Shown: positions 1 through 7,647, counted from the first letter of the stretch. The stretch: 49,868 nt of DNA from Streptomyces triticirhizae (GCF_003696235.1 NZ_RFFJ01000017.1:1-49868), one strand, 5' to 3'. Program-made: numbers and translations. Notes: generated from the sequence alone by a model not told the origin.

Positions 1-208
1 GGCGCAGCAGCCGGGCGACCTCGGGCGCCGGCAGCCCGGCCGGGCCGGCCAGCCGCAGCGCGACGCCCGTCGACCAGGCGTGCGCCCCGACGTGCCGGGG
101 CGGGCGGCGCAACGTGACCCGCTCGGGAACGGCCACCCGCAGCTCGCCGCCGTCCACCGCGTCGCGCACGGAGCGCAGCACGGCCTGGGAGAGCTGGGTC
201 GGGGTCAC
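1..208 (-). CDS. nrtL: ArgS-related anticodon-binding protein NrtL, N-terminal part (runs off window)
   Basis: Reading leftwards from a GTG at 208, the first 69 codons give a protein starting VTPTQLSQAVLRSV, followed by GELRVAVPERV and later a GLPAPEVARLL segment. This resembles the N-terminal domain of arginyl-tRNA-synthetase-like proteins, specifically the NrtL family of actinobacteria, whose members keep ArgS-like N-terminal and anticodon-binding regions without being the housekeeping synthetase. The start overlaps the stop of the response regulator by four bases (GTGA), so the two genes are probably translationally coupled. Only the N-terminus is visible, so the rest of the protein and its activity cannot be judged. 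Family assignment is from remembered family features and neighbour order. Confidence 0.6.
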   Translation of the reverse strand, partial: MTPTQLSQAVLRSVRDAVDGGELRVAVPERVTLRRPPRHVGAHAWSTGVALRLAGPAGLPAPEVARLLR

Positions 209-708
209 GGAGCAAGCGTACGAGAGGCGGGGGCGCACTCCGCCAGCGGTTTCACCAACTGGACGACGCGTCGCCGGCCCTCGGCGCAGAACCGCTTGAC
301 CAGGCCGACGAGTTCGGCCGGCTCGAAGGGCTTGCTCAGCACGGCGTCGATCCCCCCGCCGGGCGGGACGCCCGCGTCGCCGCTCGCGCTCCCGCTCCAG
401 TCGGGGGGCCCGTCGTCGGCGCCCCAGGGGCGGCGGGGGTCGACGCTGGCGGAGATCAGCAGCAGCGGGATGTGCCGGGTGCTGCGGTCGAGGCGCAGCC
501 GGTCGACGGTGCCGAGGCCGTCGAGGCGGGGCATCGCCAGATCGAGGGTGATCACGTCCGGCCGGAACCGATGGACCCGCTCCAGGCATTCGGCGCCATC
601 GCAGGCGGTCATGACCTCGAACCCGTCGAGTTCGAGATTGACCCTGATCAGCTGCCGGATGACCTGGCTGTCGTCCACCACCAGCACCCGGCCAGGAGCG
701 CCTGGCAC
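205..708 (-). CDS. Single-domain response regulator (CheY-like receiver)
   Basis: A receiver domain fills almost the whole 167-residue product. The acidic pair is VVDD (residues 12-13), the phospho-acceptor Asp is in DVITLDLAMP (about residue 56), the switch Ser is in LLISAS, and the conserved Lys is in LSKPFEP. No output domain follows, so it probably signals by protein contact. Between ISAS and the Lys motif there is an unusually long Gly/Pro/Asp-rich insertion of about 25 residues. The chosen start is GTG at 708, which begins just before the first beta strand. The frame stays open further upstream, but that stretch enters the tRNA region and does not look coding. Its stop overlaps the NrtL start. 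The cognate kinase is not in the window. Confidence 0.8.
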   Translation of the reverse strand: MPGAPGRVLVVDDSQVIRQLIRVNLELDGFEVMTACDGAECLERVHRFRPDVITLDLAMPRLDGLGTVDRLRLDRSTRHIPLLLISASVDPRRPWGADDGPPDWSGSASGDAGVPPGGGIDAVLSKPFEPAELVGLVKRFCAEGRRRVVQLVKPLAECAPASRTLAP

Positions 709-864
709 CCTGCCAGCGTAAGCGCGTTCCCCCGCCGCCGTCCGGCCTTTCCGGCAACTTCTACCCGGGAGTACCTCCCTCCGCACCCACGTGCGGAAAC
801 CACGGTGCGGGGCACCCCCGGCGAGCTGGTAGTGTTCTCTCCGTCGCCACCCAAGGCGCCAAGC

Positions 865-936
865 GCCCCCGTAGCTCAGGGGATAGAGCAACGGCCTCCG
901 GAGCCGTGTGCGCAGGTTCGAATCCTGCCGGGGGCA
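865..936 (+). tRNA. tRNA-Arg(CCG)
   Basis: A full cloverleaf can be folded: acceptor stem GCCCCCG/CGGGGGC, D arm GCTC...GAGC, anticodon stem ACGGC/GCCGT with loop CTCCGGA (anticodon CCG), T arm GCAGG TTCGAAT CCTGC, discriminator A. No CCA is encoded. The 3' half of the gene is the insertion site of the integrated element; the left core repeat restores the intact tRNA. Confidence 0.95.
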
Positions 937-937
937 C
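892..937 (+). repeat. attL core (46-bp direct repeat)
   Basis: These 46 bases, from the anticodon arm to just past the acceptor end of the tRNA, recur without mismatch at 14060-14105. Identity stops sharply on both sides. This is the expected att core for a tyrosine integrase that uses a tRNA 3' end, and the integrase gene lies immediately inside this end. Confidence 0.93.
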
Positions 938-954
938 CTTGCATGAGGTGCCCA

Positions 955-993
955 AAGACCCCGCCATCAGCGCTTTCGCTGGGACGGGGTCTT
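955..993 (+). terminator. Hairpin downstream of tRNA-Arg
   Basis: AAGACCCCG (955-963) pairs perfectly with CGGGGTCTT (985-993), and an inner CAGCG/CGCTG stem (968-972, 977-981) extends the structure. It lies 19 bases after the tRNA, on the element side of attL, so it may serve as the replacement tRNA terminator brought in by the element. There is no strong T run. Confidence 0.55.
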
Positions 994-1043
994 CGCGTAT
1001 GTGCAGGCGTGTGCCGCGCGGAGCGGCTGTATGTCGAGGGCTG

Positions 1044-1062
1044 TGGACTATCCGTGGACTGG
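1044..1062 (+). repeat. Candidate integrase arm-site repeat, left
   Basis: TGGACTATCCGTGGACTGG matches 17 of 19 bases with 13984-14002 near the right end, in the same orientation. Within it GTGGACT occurs twice (counting one base upstream), 11 bp apart. Short repeats just inside both ends of the element fit integrase or excisionase arm binding sites; this role is inferred from position only. Confidence 0.45.
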
Positions 1063-1103
1063 CTACCGGGTAGGAATCAGCAGGTCAGGCCCAAAAACGC
1101 CGA

Positions 1104-1129
1104 GGCCCCCGGACCGTAGTCCAGGGGCC
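1104..1129 (-). terminator. Intrinsic terminator of int
   Basis: GGCCCCCGGAC (1104-1114) and GTCCAGGGGCC (1119-1129) form an 11-bp stem with one mismatch and a 4-base loop. Read on the minus strand it is followed within a few bases by TTTTT. It lies about 40 bp after the int stop codon. Confidence 0.65.
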
Positions 1130-1167
1130 ATCATGCCGCAGGTGCGCGCGTAGGAGGTGTGTCGGGA

Positions 1168-2574
1168 TCAGGTCCCGTCGCCGGGCTCGTCCTCCTGGCC
1201 GTCGTCCTCACCGAGGAGCTCGGCGATCCGGCGGTTGGCGATGTCCTGGCGACCGTCGAGGCACTTCGCGTACCGGCTCAGCAGCACTTCGACGCTGTTG
1301 CCCGCACGCTCCGCAACCTCGGTGGGGTCGACGCCCGCATTGAGCCACGAGGAGAGCGCGGCGTGCCTCAGGTCGTACGGCCGAGCGGCCAGCGGCGAGG
1401 CCACCTGTTCCGGCGTGAGCGCCAGGTGCCGAGCCTCGTCCCAGACGCGCCAGTACGTAGTGGAGGCGACCACTCCCCCGCGTTCGTTGGCAAACATCCG
1501 CCCGTCCTCGGCGGTGCCGAACTCCTCGATGTGGGCGAGGAGCATACGGACGAGACGAGGCGGGATCGGGACGATGCGGGTTTCGTTCGTGGGGCGGTTC
1601 TTGAGGCCGCGGTTGTCGTGAACCTCCCCGGTCCCGGTCCAGCGCTTCCCCACGGTCGGGCGGGTCTTCTCCAGGATCAGTGAACCCCACCCGGCCTCCG
1701 GCAGCGTGCAGTCCGGACGACGCAGCGCCACAGCTTCCGCCGGCCGAAGCCCACCGAAGTACAGGCAGGCGAAGAACGCGACCAGGCGCCGCCCACGGGC
1801 TCTGCGGTAGCCGCCGACGTAAGAGACTGCGGCCAGGAGTTCGCGTGCCTGCCGAGGGTTCACCACGACCCGGCGGTCGACTTCCTTGGTCACCTTCGGC
1901 GGCTTCCACTTCACGAGCGTGACCGGGTTTTCCGGGAGCTCCCCCAATTCGACCGCGTAGGCGAGGGCGTTGAAGAGGACCGCGCGCTTGCGCCGTACCG
2001 TCTCGGCGGCCGCTGGGGCGCCCGACAGTCTGAGCTTGAGCGAGTCCAAGACGCGGCGGATGTCTGCCGGATTCTTGAGCGTCGCCAACGGCAGCGAGGC
2101 CTTGGCCACCCAGCGAAGAGCGTTCGCGATGTCGACCGGCGGAGCTTCCTCGTCCGAGGCTTGGACGACGAAGGCCCAGCCCCGCAGCGCACGGCGCAAG
2201 ACGTCGTCAGCCGGGCGCCCAGGCCGATCACCCAGCAGCTGAGTCGTGACGAGCGTCATCGTCTCGTTCAAGCTGTCGCGCGAGTTCGGAGCCGCGTGCG
2301 GCCACTTCATGGCGACGTAGGCCCGTGCGAAGTCGTACCAGGTGCGAGACGCCTTGGCGGGTGCCATGGAGTCCGGCAGACCGGTTTCCGTGTCGAATGC
2401 CTCCCCCTTCTGAGCAGCCCGAAGAAGCTTGGCCCGGAAGTTGTCGGCGAGTGCCTTCGTCCGGAAGGTCTCGGAGAACGGTGGGGCATCGCCGACCTTC
2501 CATCGCACGTCATACGACGGCGTCTTGTACGGCCGCTTGCGGATGCCCCACACCCTCACGTCATGCGACTTCAC
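1168..2574 (-). CDS. int: Site-specific tyrosine integrase (AICE)
   Basis: This 468-residue phage-type tyrosine recombinase integrates and excises the element at tRNA-Arg. Near the C-terminus are the catalytic-box elements: Arg in GLRPAEAVAL, the YDLRHAALSSW box (Tyr where many relatives have the first His), and the nucleophile Tyr about residue 435 in LLSRYAKCLDG. The N-terminal third should hold the arm- and core-binding domains. The start is GTG at 2574, with GGAGG five bases upstream and a GTGA overlap with the xis stop; a longer in-frame start at 2601 lacks such support. The gene lies immediately inside attL, as in other AICEs, and probably forms an operon with xis and rep. Confidence 0.93.
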   Translation of the reverse strand: MKSHDVRVWGIRKRPYKTPSYDVRWKVGDAPPFSETFRTKALADNFRAKLLRAAQKGEAFDTETGLPDSMAPAKASRTWYDFARAYVAMKWPHAAPNSRDSLNETMTLVTTQLLGDRPGRPADDVLRRALRGWAFVVQASDEEAPPVDIANALRWVAKASLPLATLKNPADIRRVLDSLKLRLSGAPAAAETVRRKRAVLFNALAYAVELGELPENPVTLVKWKPPKVTKEVDRRVVVNPRQARELLAAVSYVGGYRRARGRRLVAFFACLYFGGLRPAEAVALRRPDCTLPEAGWGSLILEKTRPTVGKRWTGTGEVHDNRGLKNRPTNETRIVPIPPRLVRMLLAHIEEFGTAEDGRMFANERGGVVASTTYWRVWDEARHLALTPEQVASPLAARPYDLRHAALSSWLNAGVDPTEVAERAGNSVEVLLSRYAKCLDGRQDIANRRIAELLGEDDGQEDEPGDGT

Positions 2575-2765
2575 GCCGCCTCCGCGAGCCCGTGGAGCCA
2601 CGCGTCGAAGTCGCTGCGCCAGACGCGGAGCTCACCATTCGGAAGCTTGATCGCTTCCGGGGCCTGCCCCAGCTCGCGCCAGCGGTAGAAGGTTCGGCGG
2701 GACACTCCGCCGAGCTCGGCGAGGATCTGCGGGACAGTCATCAGTTCATCCCGTCGGCGGTCCAT
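2571..2765 (-). CDS. xis: Excisionase (helix-turn-helix, MerR-like)
   Basis: This small basic 64-residue protein has a winged-helix DNA-binding signature: MTVPQILAELGG, then VSRRTFYRWRELGQAP, then the wing strand ELRVWRSDFDAWL. Xis proteins of this type bend the attachment DNA and steer the integrase towards excision. The start ATG at 2765 has GGAAGGAG seven bases upstream. The gene overlaps the end of rep by 25 bases and the start of int by four, so rep, xis and int are translationally linked, as in pSAM2-type elements. Length and position are typical; no key feature is missing. Confidence 0.88.
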   Translation of the reverse strand: MDRRRDELMTVPQILAELGGVSRRTFYRWRELGQAPEAIKLPNGELRVWRSDFDAWLHGLAEAA

Positions 2766-4105
2766 GTCGGTTCTCCTTCCGTTCCGGGGGCGGGTTCGAG
2801 AGATGCGGCAAGCCAGGCTTCGGCGTCCGAGAGGCCAGTACCGGCGAAGACCCAGTGGGCGAGGACGTACGTCGTGTCGGTCTCGGGGCCGTTGGCTGCT
2901 GCTGCGGCTTGGGCGCGACGCCATTCGGCGCGGGCGTCACGGAGGGCGCCGAGGGTGGTGGAGTAGCGGCGGGACTTGGTGGAGAAGTGGCCGCGGAAGC
3001 CGAGCATGTGGGCCCAAGCGCGCAGGCGGAGGTGTTCGAGGTCCTTGCGCGCGCCGAGGAACCAGGCGGTTCGGATCATGCGGAGGGCATGGTCGCTGAT
3101 GTCGAGCTGGGCGAGTTCGGCGGCGAACTTGAGTGGCCTGTCGAGAGCTCCTGTCGCGGTTTCGGCGCCCTTGGTGGCGTACTTGGCGATGTAGGCGGCG
3201 ACGGCCCGTTCGGTGAGCTCCTGGCCGTCGTTGAAATCGGCCGAGCGGATGGTGCGTACGTCGAGTTGGCGGCCGAAGGTGAAGGTGTGGGTGCGGCCGT
3301 CGATGGTCGGGCCGTCCACGCGAACCTTGGCAGCGGCAGCCCGGATGGCGTCCGTGAGCAGTTCGGCCGTGGCCCAGGCAGGGGGCGGGGTGTCGCCGCC
3401 GCTGGGGCCGTCGACGCGGATGACCGCATGGAAGTGGACCGCACCACGCTTCTGGTACTCGGCGACCTTGGCGAAGGACACGCGGGCGTGCTCGCGGAAG
3501 CGCCGCTGTGACAGGCCGGCGCGCTTGGCGACCTCTCGGCGCAGGTACGTCGAGAAGCGCCGCCAGAGGGGACCGGCGTGGGCGTTCCAGAGCACGGCGG
3601 CTTCGTAGTCGTAGGTGTCCGGGTCGAGCGCGGTGCCGAGTTCGTCGTCGTCCTGGTCGTGGTGGGTACCGCAGCGGCAGGGGCGCCCGCTGGAGGGGCG
3701 GTTGTGGACCGGGCCGAAGCTCGGCGCGGTGAAGGTGGCGAACACGCGCGGGTGGGCGGCGACGTGTTCTGGGATGCCCTTGCCGCCGCGCAGGCCCGAG
3801 GTGATCAGGTGGAAGGTGTCGCGGCGGTAGACCTCGGCGCAGGCGGCGCAGCGGGTCGTGCGGCGGTTGTTGCAGCGGACGAGGAGTTGCCCGGCCGGGA
3901 GGCTGGACGAGTCGAGGCGGTGGAGGGCGTTGCCGATCTCGCCGGTACGGGTGTCGACGTCGTACTCGGTGCGGTGGCCGTCGAGGCGGATCGGGTGGGT
4001 GCAGCCGCCGAGTCCGGAGAGCTGGCGGAGGATACCCGGCAGCGTGCCCTGCGCGGCCAGGTTCGCGAGTTCCGGGAGTGGGGCCGGAGTGGTGCGGGTG
4101 AAGAT
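2741..4105 (-). CDS. repSA: Replication initiator protein, RepSA family
   Basis: The reading frame gives the pSAM2-type initiator: an N-terminal zinc-ribbon-like segment (CNNRRTTRCAACAEVY), the GLRGGKGIPEHV and VFATFTAPSFGPVH blocks, then HFHAVIRVDG (HUH-like) and an AYIAKYATKG motif. Such proteins start rolling-circle replication of the excised element. About 454 residues are coded if translation begins near 4105. The oddity is the start: the frame is open up to a stop at 4205-4207 but contains no ATG or GTG in the N-terminal region. A good ribosome site (GAAGGGG) precedes an ATC at 4105 by seven bases. Either ATC is used or the original ATG has mutated. The first conventional codon, GTG at 3745, would remove about 120 conserved residues. 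Confidence 0.82.
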   Translation of the reverse strand: MFTRTTPAPLPELANLAAQGTLPGILRQLSGLGGCTHPIRLDGHRTEYDVDTRTGEIGNALHRLDSSSLPAGQLLVRCNNRRTTRCAACAEVYRRDTFHLITSGLRGGKGIPEHVAAHPRVFATFTAPSFGPVHNRPSSGRPCRCGTHHDQDDDELGTALDPDTYDYEAAVLWNAHAGPLWRRFSTYLRREVAKRAGLSQRRFREHARVSFAKVAEYQKRGAVHFHAVIRVDGPSGGDTPPPAWATAELLTDAIRAAAAKVRVDGPTIDGRTHTFTFGRQLDVRTIRSADFNDGQELTERAVAAYIAKYATKGAETATGALDRPLKFAAELAQLDISDHALRMIRTAWFLGARKDLEHLRLRAWAHMLGFRGHFSTKSRRYSTTLGALRDARAEWRRAQAAAAANGPETDTTYVLAHWVFAGTGLSDAEAWLAASLEPAPGTEGEPTWTADGMN

Positions 4106-4204
4106 GGCGATTCCCCTTCTGACTGGCTCGGTCGGTCGGGAGGAGCAGGCGCCGGGGCGGCGAAATGCTTGGTCGTGTGCCGCCGCCCCGGAGGCCAGCG
4201 CGGT

Positions 4205-4449
4205 TCAGCGGCGGTGGTGATCGCGGAGCATGGAGCGCAGGACGACGGCGGCCACGGCTACAGAGATGGCCGTGACGGCGACGGCCGCCAGGAGCGCGGT
4301 GAGGACGACCCCGCCGACGACCAGGGCCACGACGGTCTTCTGATCGATGGAGACCGACGGGAACGAACGCCGTACGGGCGGCGGCTCGGCCGAGGTGTGG
4401 GTGTGCGCGGGCGGCGGGGTCGGGCTGTCGGGTACTTCGGGAGGAACAC
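4205..4449 (-). pseudogene. Small membrane protein of the AICE, apparently frameshifted
   Basis: A GTG at 4449 with AAGGAG just upstream starts VFLPKYP, then the frame becomes an Arg/Pro-rich stretch typical of out-of-frame GC-rich DNA. Shifting by one base near codon 7 restores a plausible protein: DSPTPPPAHTHTSAEPPP, then SIDQKTVVALVVGGVVLTAL followed by another hydrophobic run and a basic end, stopping at 4205. That is a single-pass (or hairpin) small membrane protein of the kind found next to rep in these elements, where they aid intramycelial spread. One missing G in TACCCGACAGC would explain it. A sequencing error cannot be excluded. Confidence 0.5.
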
Positions 4450-4467
4450 GGTCAGGGCTCCTTATCT

Positions 4468-4483
4468 ACTCGTCTAGGCGTGT
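4468..4483. promoter_or_regulatory. KorSA-type operator-like site 1
   Basis: ACTCGTCTAGGCGTGT keeps the left half of the element's palindrome ACTCGTCTATACGAGT (7648-7663). It lies just upstream of the frameshifted small gene and the rep-xis-int block, and overlaps the end of the next upstream gene. Confidence 0.5.
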
Positions 4484-4668
4484 GAGCCGTTTATGACGGT
4501 CACTCCGGAACGTGTGCCGGACTCGATGGCGGGGGCGAGGAAGGTGCGGGAGAGCCAGAAGCCGAAGAGGGCGATCAGGACGACGATCCAGACGCGGACG
4601 CCGAGGAACCTGACTGCTCCCCAGGCGAAGAAGCCGAGGACGACGACAAGCGGAAGGCTGACGGTCAC
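4474..4668 (-). CDS. Small membrane protein (Spd-like)
   Basis: This 64-residue protein is mostly two hydrophobic segments: SLPLVVVLGFFAWGAVRFLG and VWIVVLIALFGFWLSRTFLA, followed by a short polar tail ending NGSHA. It starts with GTG at 4668. Small two-pass membrane proteins like this accompany tra and rep in Streptomyces plasmids and AICEs and are thought to help spread of the plasmid between compartments of the recipient mycelium. It has no recognisable enzymatic motif. The gene is third in a leftward run of four small genes between tra and rep. Confidence 0.7.
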   Translation of the reverse strand: MTVSLPLVVVLGFFAWGAVRFLGVRVWIVVLIALFGFWLSRTFLAPAIESGTRSGVTVINGSHA

Positions 4669-4683
4669 GGGTCGGGGATCCTT

Positions 4684-4875
4684 TCAGCGCACGGGACAAC
4701 GGTGGGTGCGGGCGGCCAGCTCGGCGGCGGCGCGGCTGTCGTAGTCGGCGGAGAAGCCGCAGCGCGGGGCCGTGCAGGCGGCGGTGTGCTTCTCCCGGCC
4801 GCGACCGTCGTAGGAGGTGCCGACCTGGACGGGGCCGATGCGGCTGACGTGGCGGAAGCGCTTTGGCGCGGGCAT
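4684..4875 (-). CDS. Mobile element transfer protein (small, Cys/His)
   Basis: This 63-residue protein contains RIGPVQVGTSYDGRG, then CTAPRCGFSADYDSRAAAELAA and a terminal HRC. Two closely spaced Cys, a final His-Cys pair and the basic N-terminus suggest a small zinc-binding fold. Near-identical proteins are usually annotated as mobile element transfer protein in pSAM2-like elements, where they sit between tra and rep. The biochemical role is not known. The gene lies 15 bases upstream of the next small membrane gene and is likely co-transcribed with it. Confidence 0.72.
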   Translation of the reverse strand: MPAPKRFRHVSRIGPVQVGTSYDGRGREKHTAACTAPRCGFSADYDSRAAAELAARTHRCPVR

Positions 4876-4877
4876 GG

Positions 4878-5063
4878 TCAGTCCTCCTGTCGCGGGCTGG
4901 GGCGGGGGAAGTCGCGCAGGATCCGGGCGGCTTCCTCCGGGTTCGGCGTGCGGTCGGCGGCTTCCTCGGCGAGGAGCCGGGCGAGCGCCGACCGGCCACT
5001 GATGGCCATGTCGCGGGCCGCTGAGAGGTAGTCGGCGGCCGTGTTGAAGCAGAAGAGCGGCAT
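4878..5063 (-). CDS. Small hypothetical AICE protein
   Basis: This ORF gives a 61-residue product, MPLFCFNTAADYLSAARDMA..., that looks helical and slightly acidic, with no membrane segment and no known motif. It starts with ATG at 5063 behind a plausible AAGGGAG ribosome site and ends two bases before the next gene. The tight spacing within the spread/transfer block is the main evidence that it is real. I do not recognise a function. Confidence 0.6.
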   Translation of the reverse strand: MPLFCFNTAADYLSAARDMAISGRSALARLLAEEAADRTPNPEEAARILRDFPRPSPRQED

Positions 5064-5079
5064 GATCTCCCTTTGCTGG

Positions 5080-5742
5080 TCAGGTGATTTGAGCGGCGAT
5101 GGCTTCGGCCATGGGCGGCGGGACACCGAGGCGGGCGCGCAGGGTCGGGGTGTCGATGGCCGTTCCAGTGCGGGTGCGGTGGTCGGCGGCGACTTTGCGG
5201 GCGTGCTCGACCAGGGCGGCCGGGACAGCGACCGGAGGCGGGGCCAACGGTGGGGCCGGTGCCGGATCGGCCGCCGGTGGCGTCGGCGGGTCTGGCACCG
5301 GATCGGACGCGTTCTCCTGGTCCTCGATGTCGTCAGGATCCTGTTGGTCCACGACGTCACTGGTCTCGTCGTGCACTGTCGGAGGCGAGTGGACCAGGAG
5401 CGTTCCGCCGAGGAAGGCGACCGCGGGCCAGCCCGCCACGAGGATGCGCAGCCAGGCCGGTACGTGATCCAGGTCGAGCAGGCCGGCGGTGGCGACGTTC
5501 GCGCCCAGGGACGCGGCGAGTGCGATCAGGAACCAGCACCACCCGGCCGCTTTCGCCTCTCCGGAGCGCAGTCGGCGCCAGGCGGCGACGAGCAGCAGGT
5601 CAACGCTGATCGGGTAGGCCCACGCCTTCCACCCGTCCTGTCCGGCCGCCGAGGCGACATCGTGCAGGTGGGCGAAGGACAGCGCGGCGGCGATGACCGC
5701 CTGAACGAGCACCGCATCGACGCGGGCCAGGTGGGCGCGCAT
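5080..5742 (-). CDS. DUF2637 membrane protein (Spd/SpdA-like)
   Basis: This 220-residue protein has four hydrophobic segments in its first half (for example AVIAAALSFAHLHDVAS, AYPISVDLLLVAAWRRL, WCWFLIALAASLGANVATAG and WLRILVAGWPAVAFLGGTLL), followed by an acidic and Pro-rich linker and a C-terminal HTH-like segment (IDTPTLRARLGVPPPMAEAI). That layout is the DUF2637 family, common beside tra genes of actinomycete conjugative elements. The start is ATG at 5742, with GGAAGGAG nine bases upstream; an upstream in-frame ATG has no such site. It is probably involved in intramycelial spread; the C-terminal part could contact DNA. Confidence 0.8.
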   Translation of the reverse strand: MRAHLARVDAVLVQAVIAAALSFAHLHDVASAAGQDGWKAWAYPISVDLLLVAAWRRLRSGEAKAAGWCWFLIALAASLGANVATAGLLDLDHVPAWLRILVAGWPAVAFLGGTLLVHSPPTVHDETSDVVDQQDPDDIEDQENASDPVPDPPTPPAADPAPAPPLAPPPVAVPAALVEHARKVAADHRTRTGTAIDTPTLRARLGVPPPMAEAIAAQIT

Positions 5743-5826
5743 GCTGCGGCTCCTTCCGAATTCGGGCATGGGAGGGGTAGGGACGTGGCGTGAGGCGGTC
5801 ACGCCGACCGGGGTTAGGGGCGCGGG

Positions 5827-7203
5827 TCAGTCGGTCACGGGCCGGGGCCGCACGGCCGGGCCCGGTGTCTTGACGGGCCGTACGGGCACGTCGGGCCGGA
5901 AGGGCTTGAGCGCGGGCAGGTCGGGGACCAGGTGGGCCGACTCGCGGCAGGTCTCGGCAGCGTCGCCCAGCGACAGGTACGGCGTGCGGATGCGGGACCA
6001 GCCGCCGGAGGTGTCACCGGCCACGGCGAGGCCGGGGCGTTCGGGGGCGATGGCGCAGGCGGCCGTGACCGCTTCGGGGGCGATGTCGCCGAGTGCCATC
6101 TTCGCGGAGGCTTCGTCGTTGACGCGGTGGCAGACGCGGCCGGTCAACTGGGCCCGCAGCATGGTCGCGCCCTTGCCCAGCTCGGCACCGAAGCGCTGGC
6201 CGCAGACCTCCAGGTAGATGCCGGCCGCGCGGCCGAGCTGGGCGAGCCGGATGAGCTGGGTGACCATCTCGTCCCGGCGTTCCTCGTCCTTCCTGGTGGC
6301 GACGAGGAAGAGTTCAGCCACCTCGTCCACGAACAGCACGATCGGGACCGGGCGTTCGGACTCGGGCAGTCCCCAGACGTCCGAGGTGATTTCCTCGGCC
6401 GGAGTGTCCGGGGCGATGCCTTGCCGGGCCTTGATCAGGTCGTATCGGTCCTCCATCTCCTTCACGAGCACCGGCAGCAGCTCGGCGGCTTGCTCAGGGT
6501 CGGTCGCCAGCGCGGAGAGGCGGGGGGCGAACGGCGCCAGCTCTACACCGCGCTTGCAGTCGATCCCGACCAGGGCGACCGACTGAGGGGCGAGCCCGGC
6601 GATCAGGTGCCGCAGATACATGGACTTGCCCGACAGCGTGGCGCCGAGGGTGAGTTGGTGCGGCACGGTCCGGTAGTCGCGTGTGAACGGCATGGCGTCC
6701 TCCCGCAGTGCCACCGGCACCCGAAGGAACCCGGCGTCCACCTTGCGAGGCATCCGCACCTGCCGCAGCACGTCGAAGCCGACCAGCCGCAGCTCAACCA
6801 CACCGGGCTTGATCGTGGTCACGTACACCGCGTGGACGCCCCAGGCGTGCCGCAACCGTTCTGCCGAGGCGGCGACGTCGGCTGGTTCCTGCCCCGGAGC
6901 GAGCCGGAGCCGGATCCGCAGCCCGGTCGAGGTGGGCCGGATGATGCCGCGACGCGGCGGCACGGGCCGGACCTCACGGCGGGTGGTGGCCTTGACCGCC
7001 AGCATCCGCAGCCGGGACGGAGCCACGGTGAGGCCGCAGGCCTCCATGACCGAGCCGTAGGAGCTGAGGAGCCGGGCGGCGGATATCGGCAGGCCGACCG
7101 TGGACCAGTACACCCCGGGATGCTTGGCCCGGGCGTAGGCGGCCCCGCCGCCGAGTGCGGCGACAGGACCACCCACCTCCAGGAGCGTCGTCAGATCGGT
7201 CAT
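5827..7203 (-). CDS. traSA: Conjugal DNA translocase, FtsK/SpoIIIE family
   Basis: This 458-residue TraSA/TraB-type protein moves double-stranded element DNA from donor to recipient hyphae. It has a hydrophobic N-terminal part, then the motor domain: Walker A GATLSGKS (residues 187-194), a GIDCKRGVEL segment, Walker B PIVLFVDE (about 287-294), and GRAAGIYLEVCGQR with the conserved arginine region. The Pro-rich C-terminal tail would lead to the DNA-recognition part, which looks shorter than in pSAM2. The start ATG at 7203 overlaps the stop of the preceding gene (TGATG). It is the main transfer gene of the element and lies in the operon predicted to be repressed by KorSA. Confidence 0.92.
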   Translation of the reverse strand: MTDLTTLLEVGGPVAALGGGAAYARAKHPGVYWSTVGLPISAARLLSSYGSVMEACGLTVAPSRLRMLAVKATTRREVRPVPPRRGIIRPTSTGLRIRLRLAPGQEPADVAASAERLRHAWGVHAVYVTTIKPGVVELRLVGFDVLRQVRMPRKVDAGFLRVPVALREDAMPFTRDYRTVPHQLTLGATLSGKSMYLRHLIAGLAPQSVALVGIDCKRGVELAPFAPRLSALATDPEQAAELLPVLVKEMEDRYDLIKARQGIAPDTPAEEITSDVWGLPESERPVPIVLFVDEVAELFLVATRKDEERRDEMVTQLIRLAQLGRAAGIYLEVCGQRFGAELGKGATMLRAQLTGRVCHRVNDEASAKMALGDIAPEAVTAACAIAPERPGLAVAGDTSGGWSRIRTPYLSLGDAAETCRESAHLVPDLPALKPFRPDVPVRPVKTPGPAVRPRPVTD

Positions 7204-7559
7204 CAGGCAGCGGCCCCATTGGCGGCCGGGAACGCGGCCGGAGTCACGGCGGCGGCGCGGTAAGCGATGCCGTGCCGCTGCTGCCCGTTGAAGACGCTCT
7301 CCCATGGCCGGGCCACCAGACCCGGCAGCGAGACCGGAGCCCCGAGCGTGAGCCCCTCGGACACGCCGCTCTCCGGAACGGTGACCTTGATCAACGACGA
7401 CTCACCGTCCTCCAGGTAGACGACGCCGAGCGCCATCAGGGCCTCTCCGCTGTTGGCGTCCTTGGCGATCTCACCGGTCTGCCGGTCGCGAACCTTGGGC
7501 TCGGGCGCCTCGGTCAGCAGGATCGTCGCGGCGGAGGTCTCTACACGGATGGTGCGCAA
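7203..7559 (-). CDS. SCO3933-family regulatory protein
   Basis: This 118-residue protein begins MRTIRVETSAATILLTEAPEPKVRDRQTGEI and continues with a second strand-rich block (VVYLEDGESSLIKVTVPES) and a short C-terminal Ala-rich end. It resembles the SCO3933 family found next to tra in many AICEs; the family is named regulatory but its action is not well defined. It appears to begin with a rare TTG at 7559 preceded by GGGAAGAAG. It is the first gene of the leftward tra operon, is coupled to tra by a TGATG overlap, and has two operator-like sites upstream. Confidence 0.78.
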   Translation of the reverse strand: MRTIRVETSAATILLTEAPEPKVRDRQTGEIAKDANSGEALMALGVVYLEDGESSLIKVTVPESGVSEGLTLGAPVSLPGLVARPWESVFNGQQRHGIAYRAAAVTPAAFPAANGAAA

Positions 7560-7574
7560 GACTTCTTCCCATCT

Positions 7575-7590
7575 ACTCGTCTATACAAGA
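7575..7590. promoter_or_regulatory. KorSA-type operator-like site 2
   Basis: ACTCGTCTATACAAGA matches 14 of 16 bases with site 3 and lies 15 bp upstream of the first tra-operon gene, where a bound repressor would block transcription or initiation. Confidence 0.6.
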
Positions 7591-7647
7591 TGCGGCGTTC
7601 GAACCCGATCTCCGGGAACGGCAACCACCTTGCCACACAACTTGCCC

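Noticed and set aside
205..891. Long form of the response regulator starting near 891
   Set aside because: The extra N-terminal 61 codons overlap the tRNA and look like non-coding Arg/Gly-rich translation; the domain begins after 708.
3578..4477. A 299-codon plus-strand frame opposite rep
   Set aside because: Val/Gly/Asp-rich shadow typical of the strand opposite GC-rich genes; the minus strand has conserved Rep motifs.
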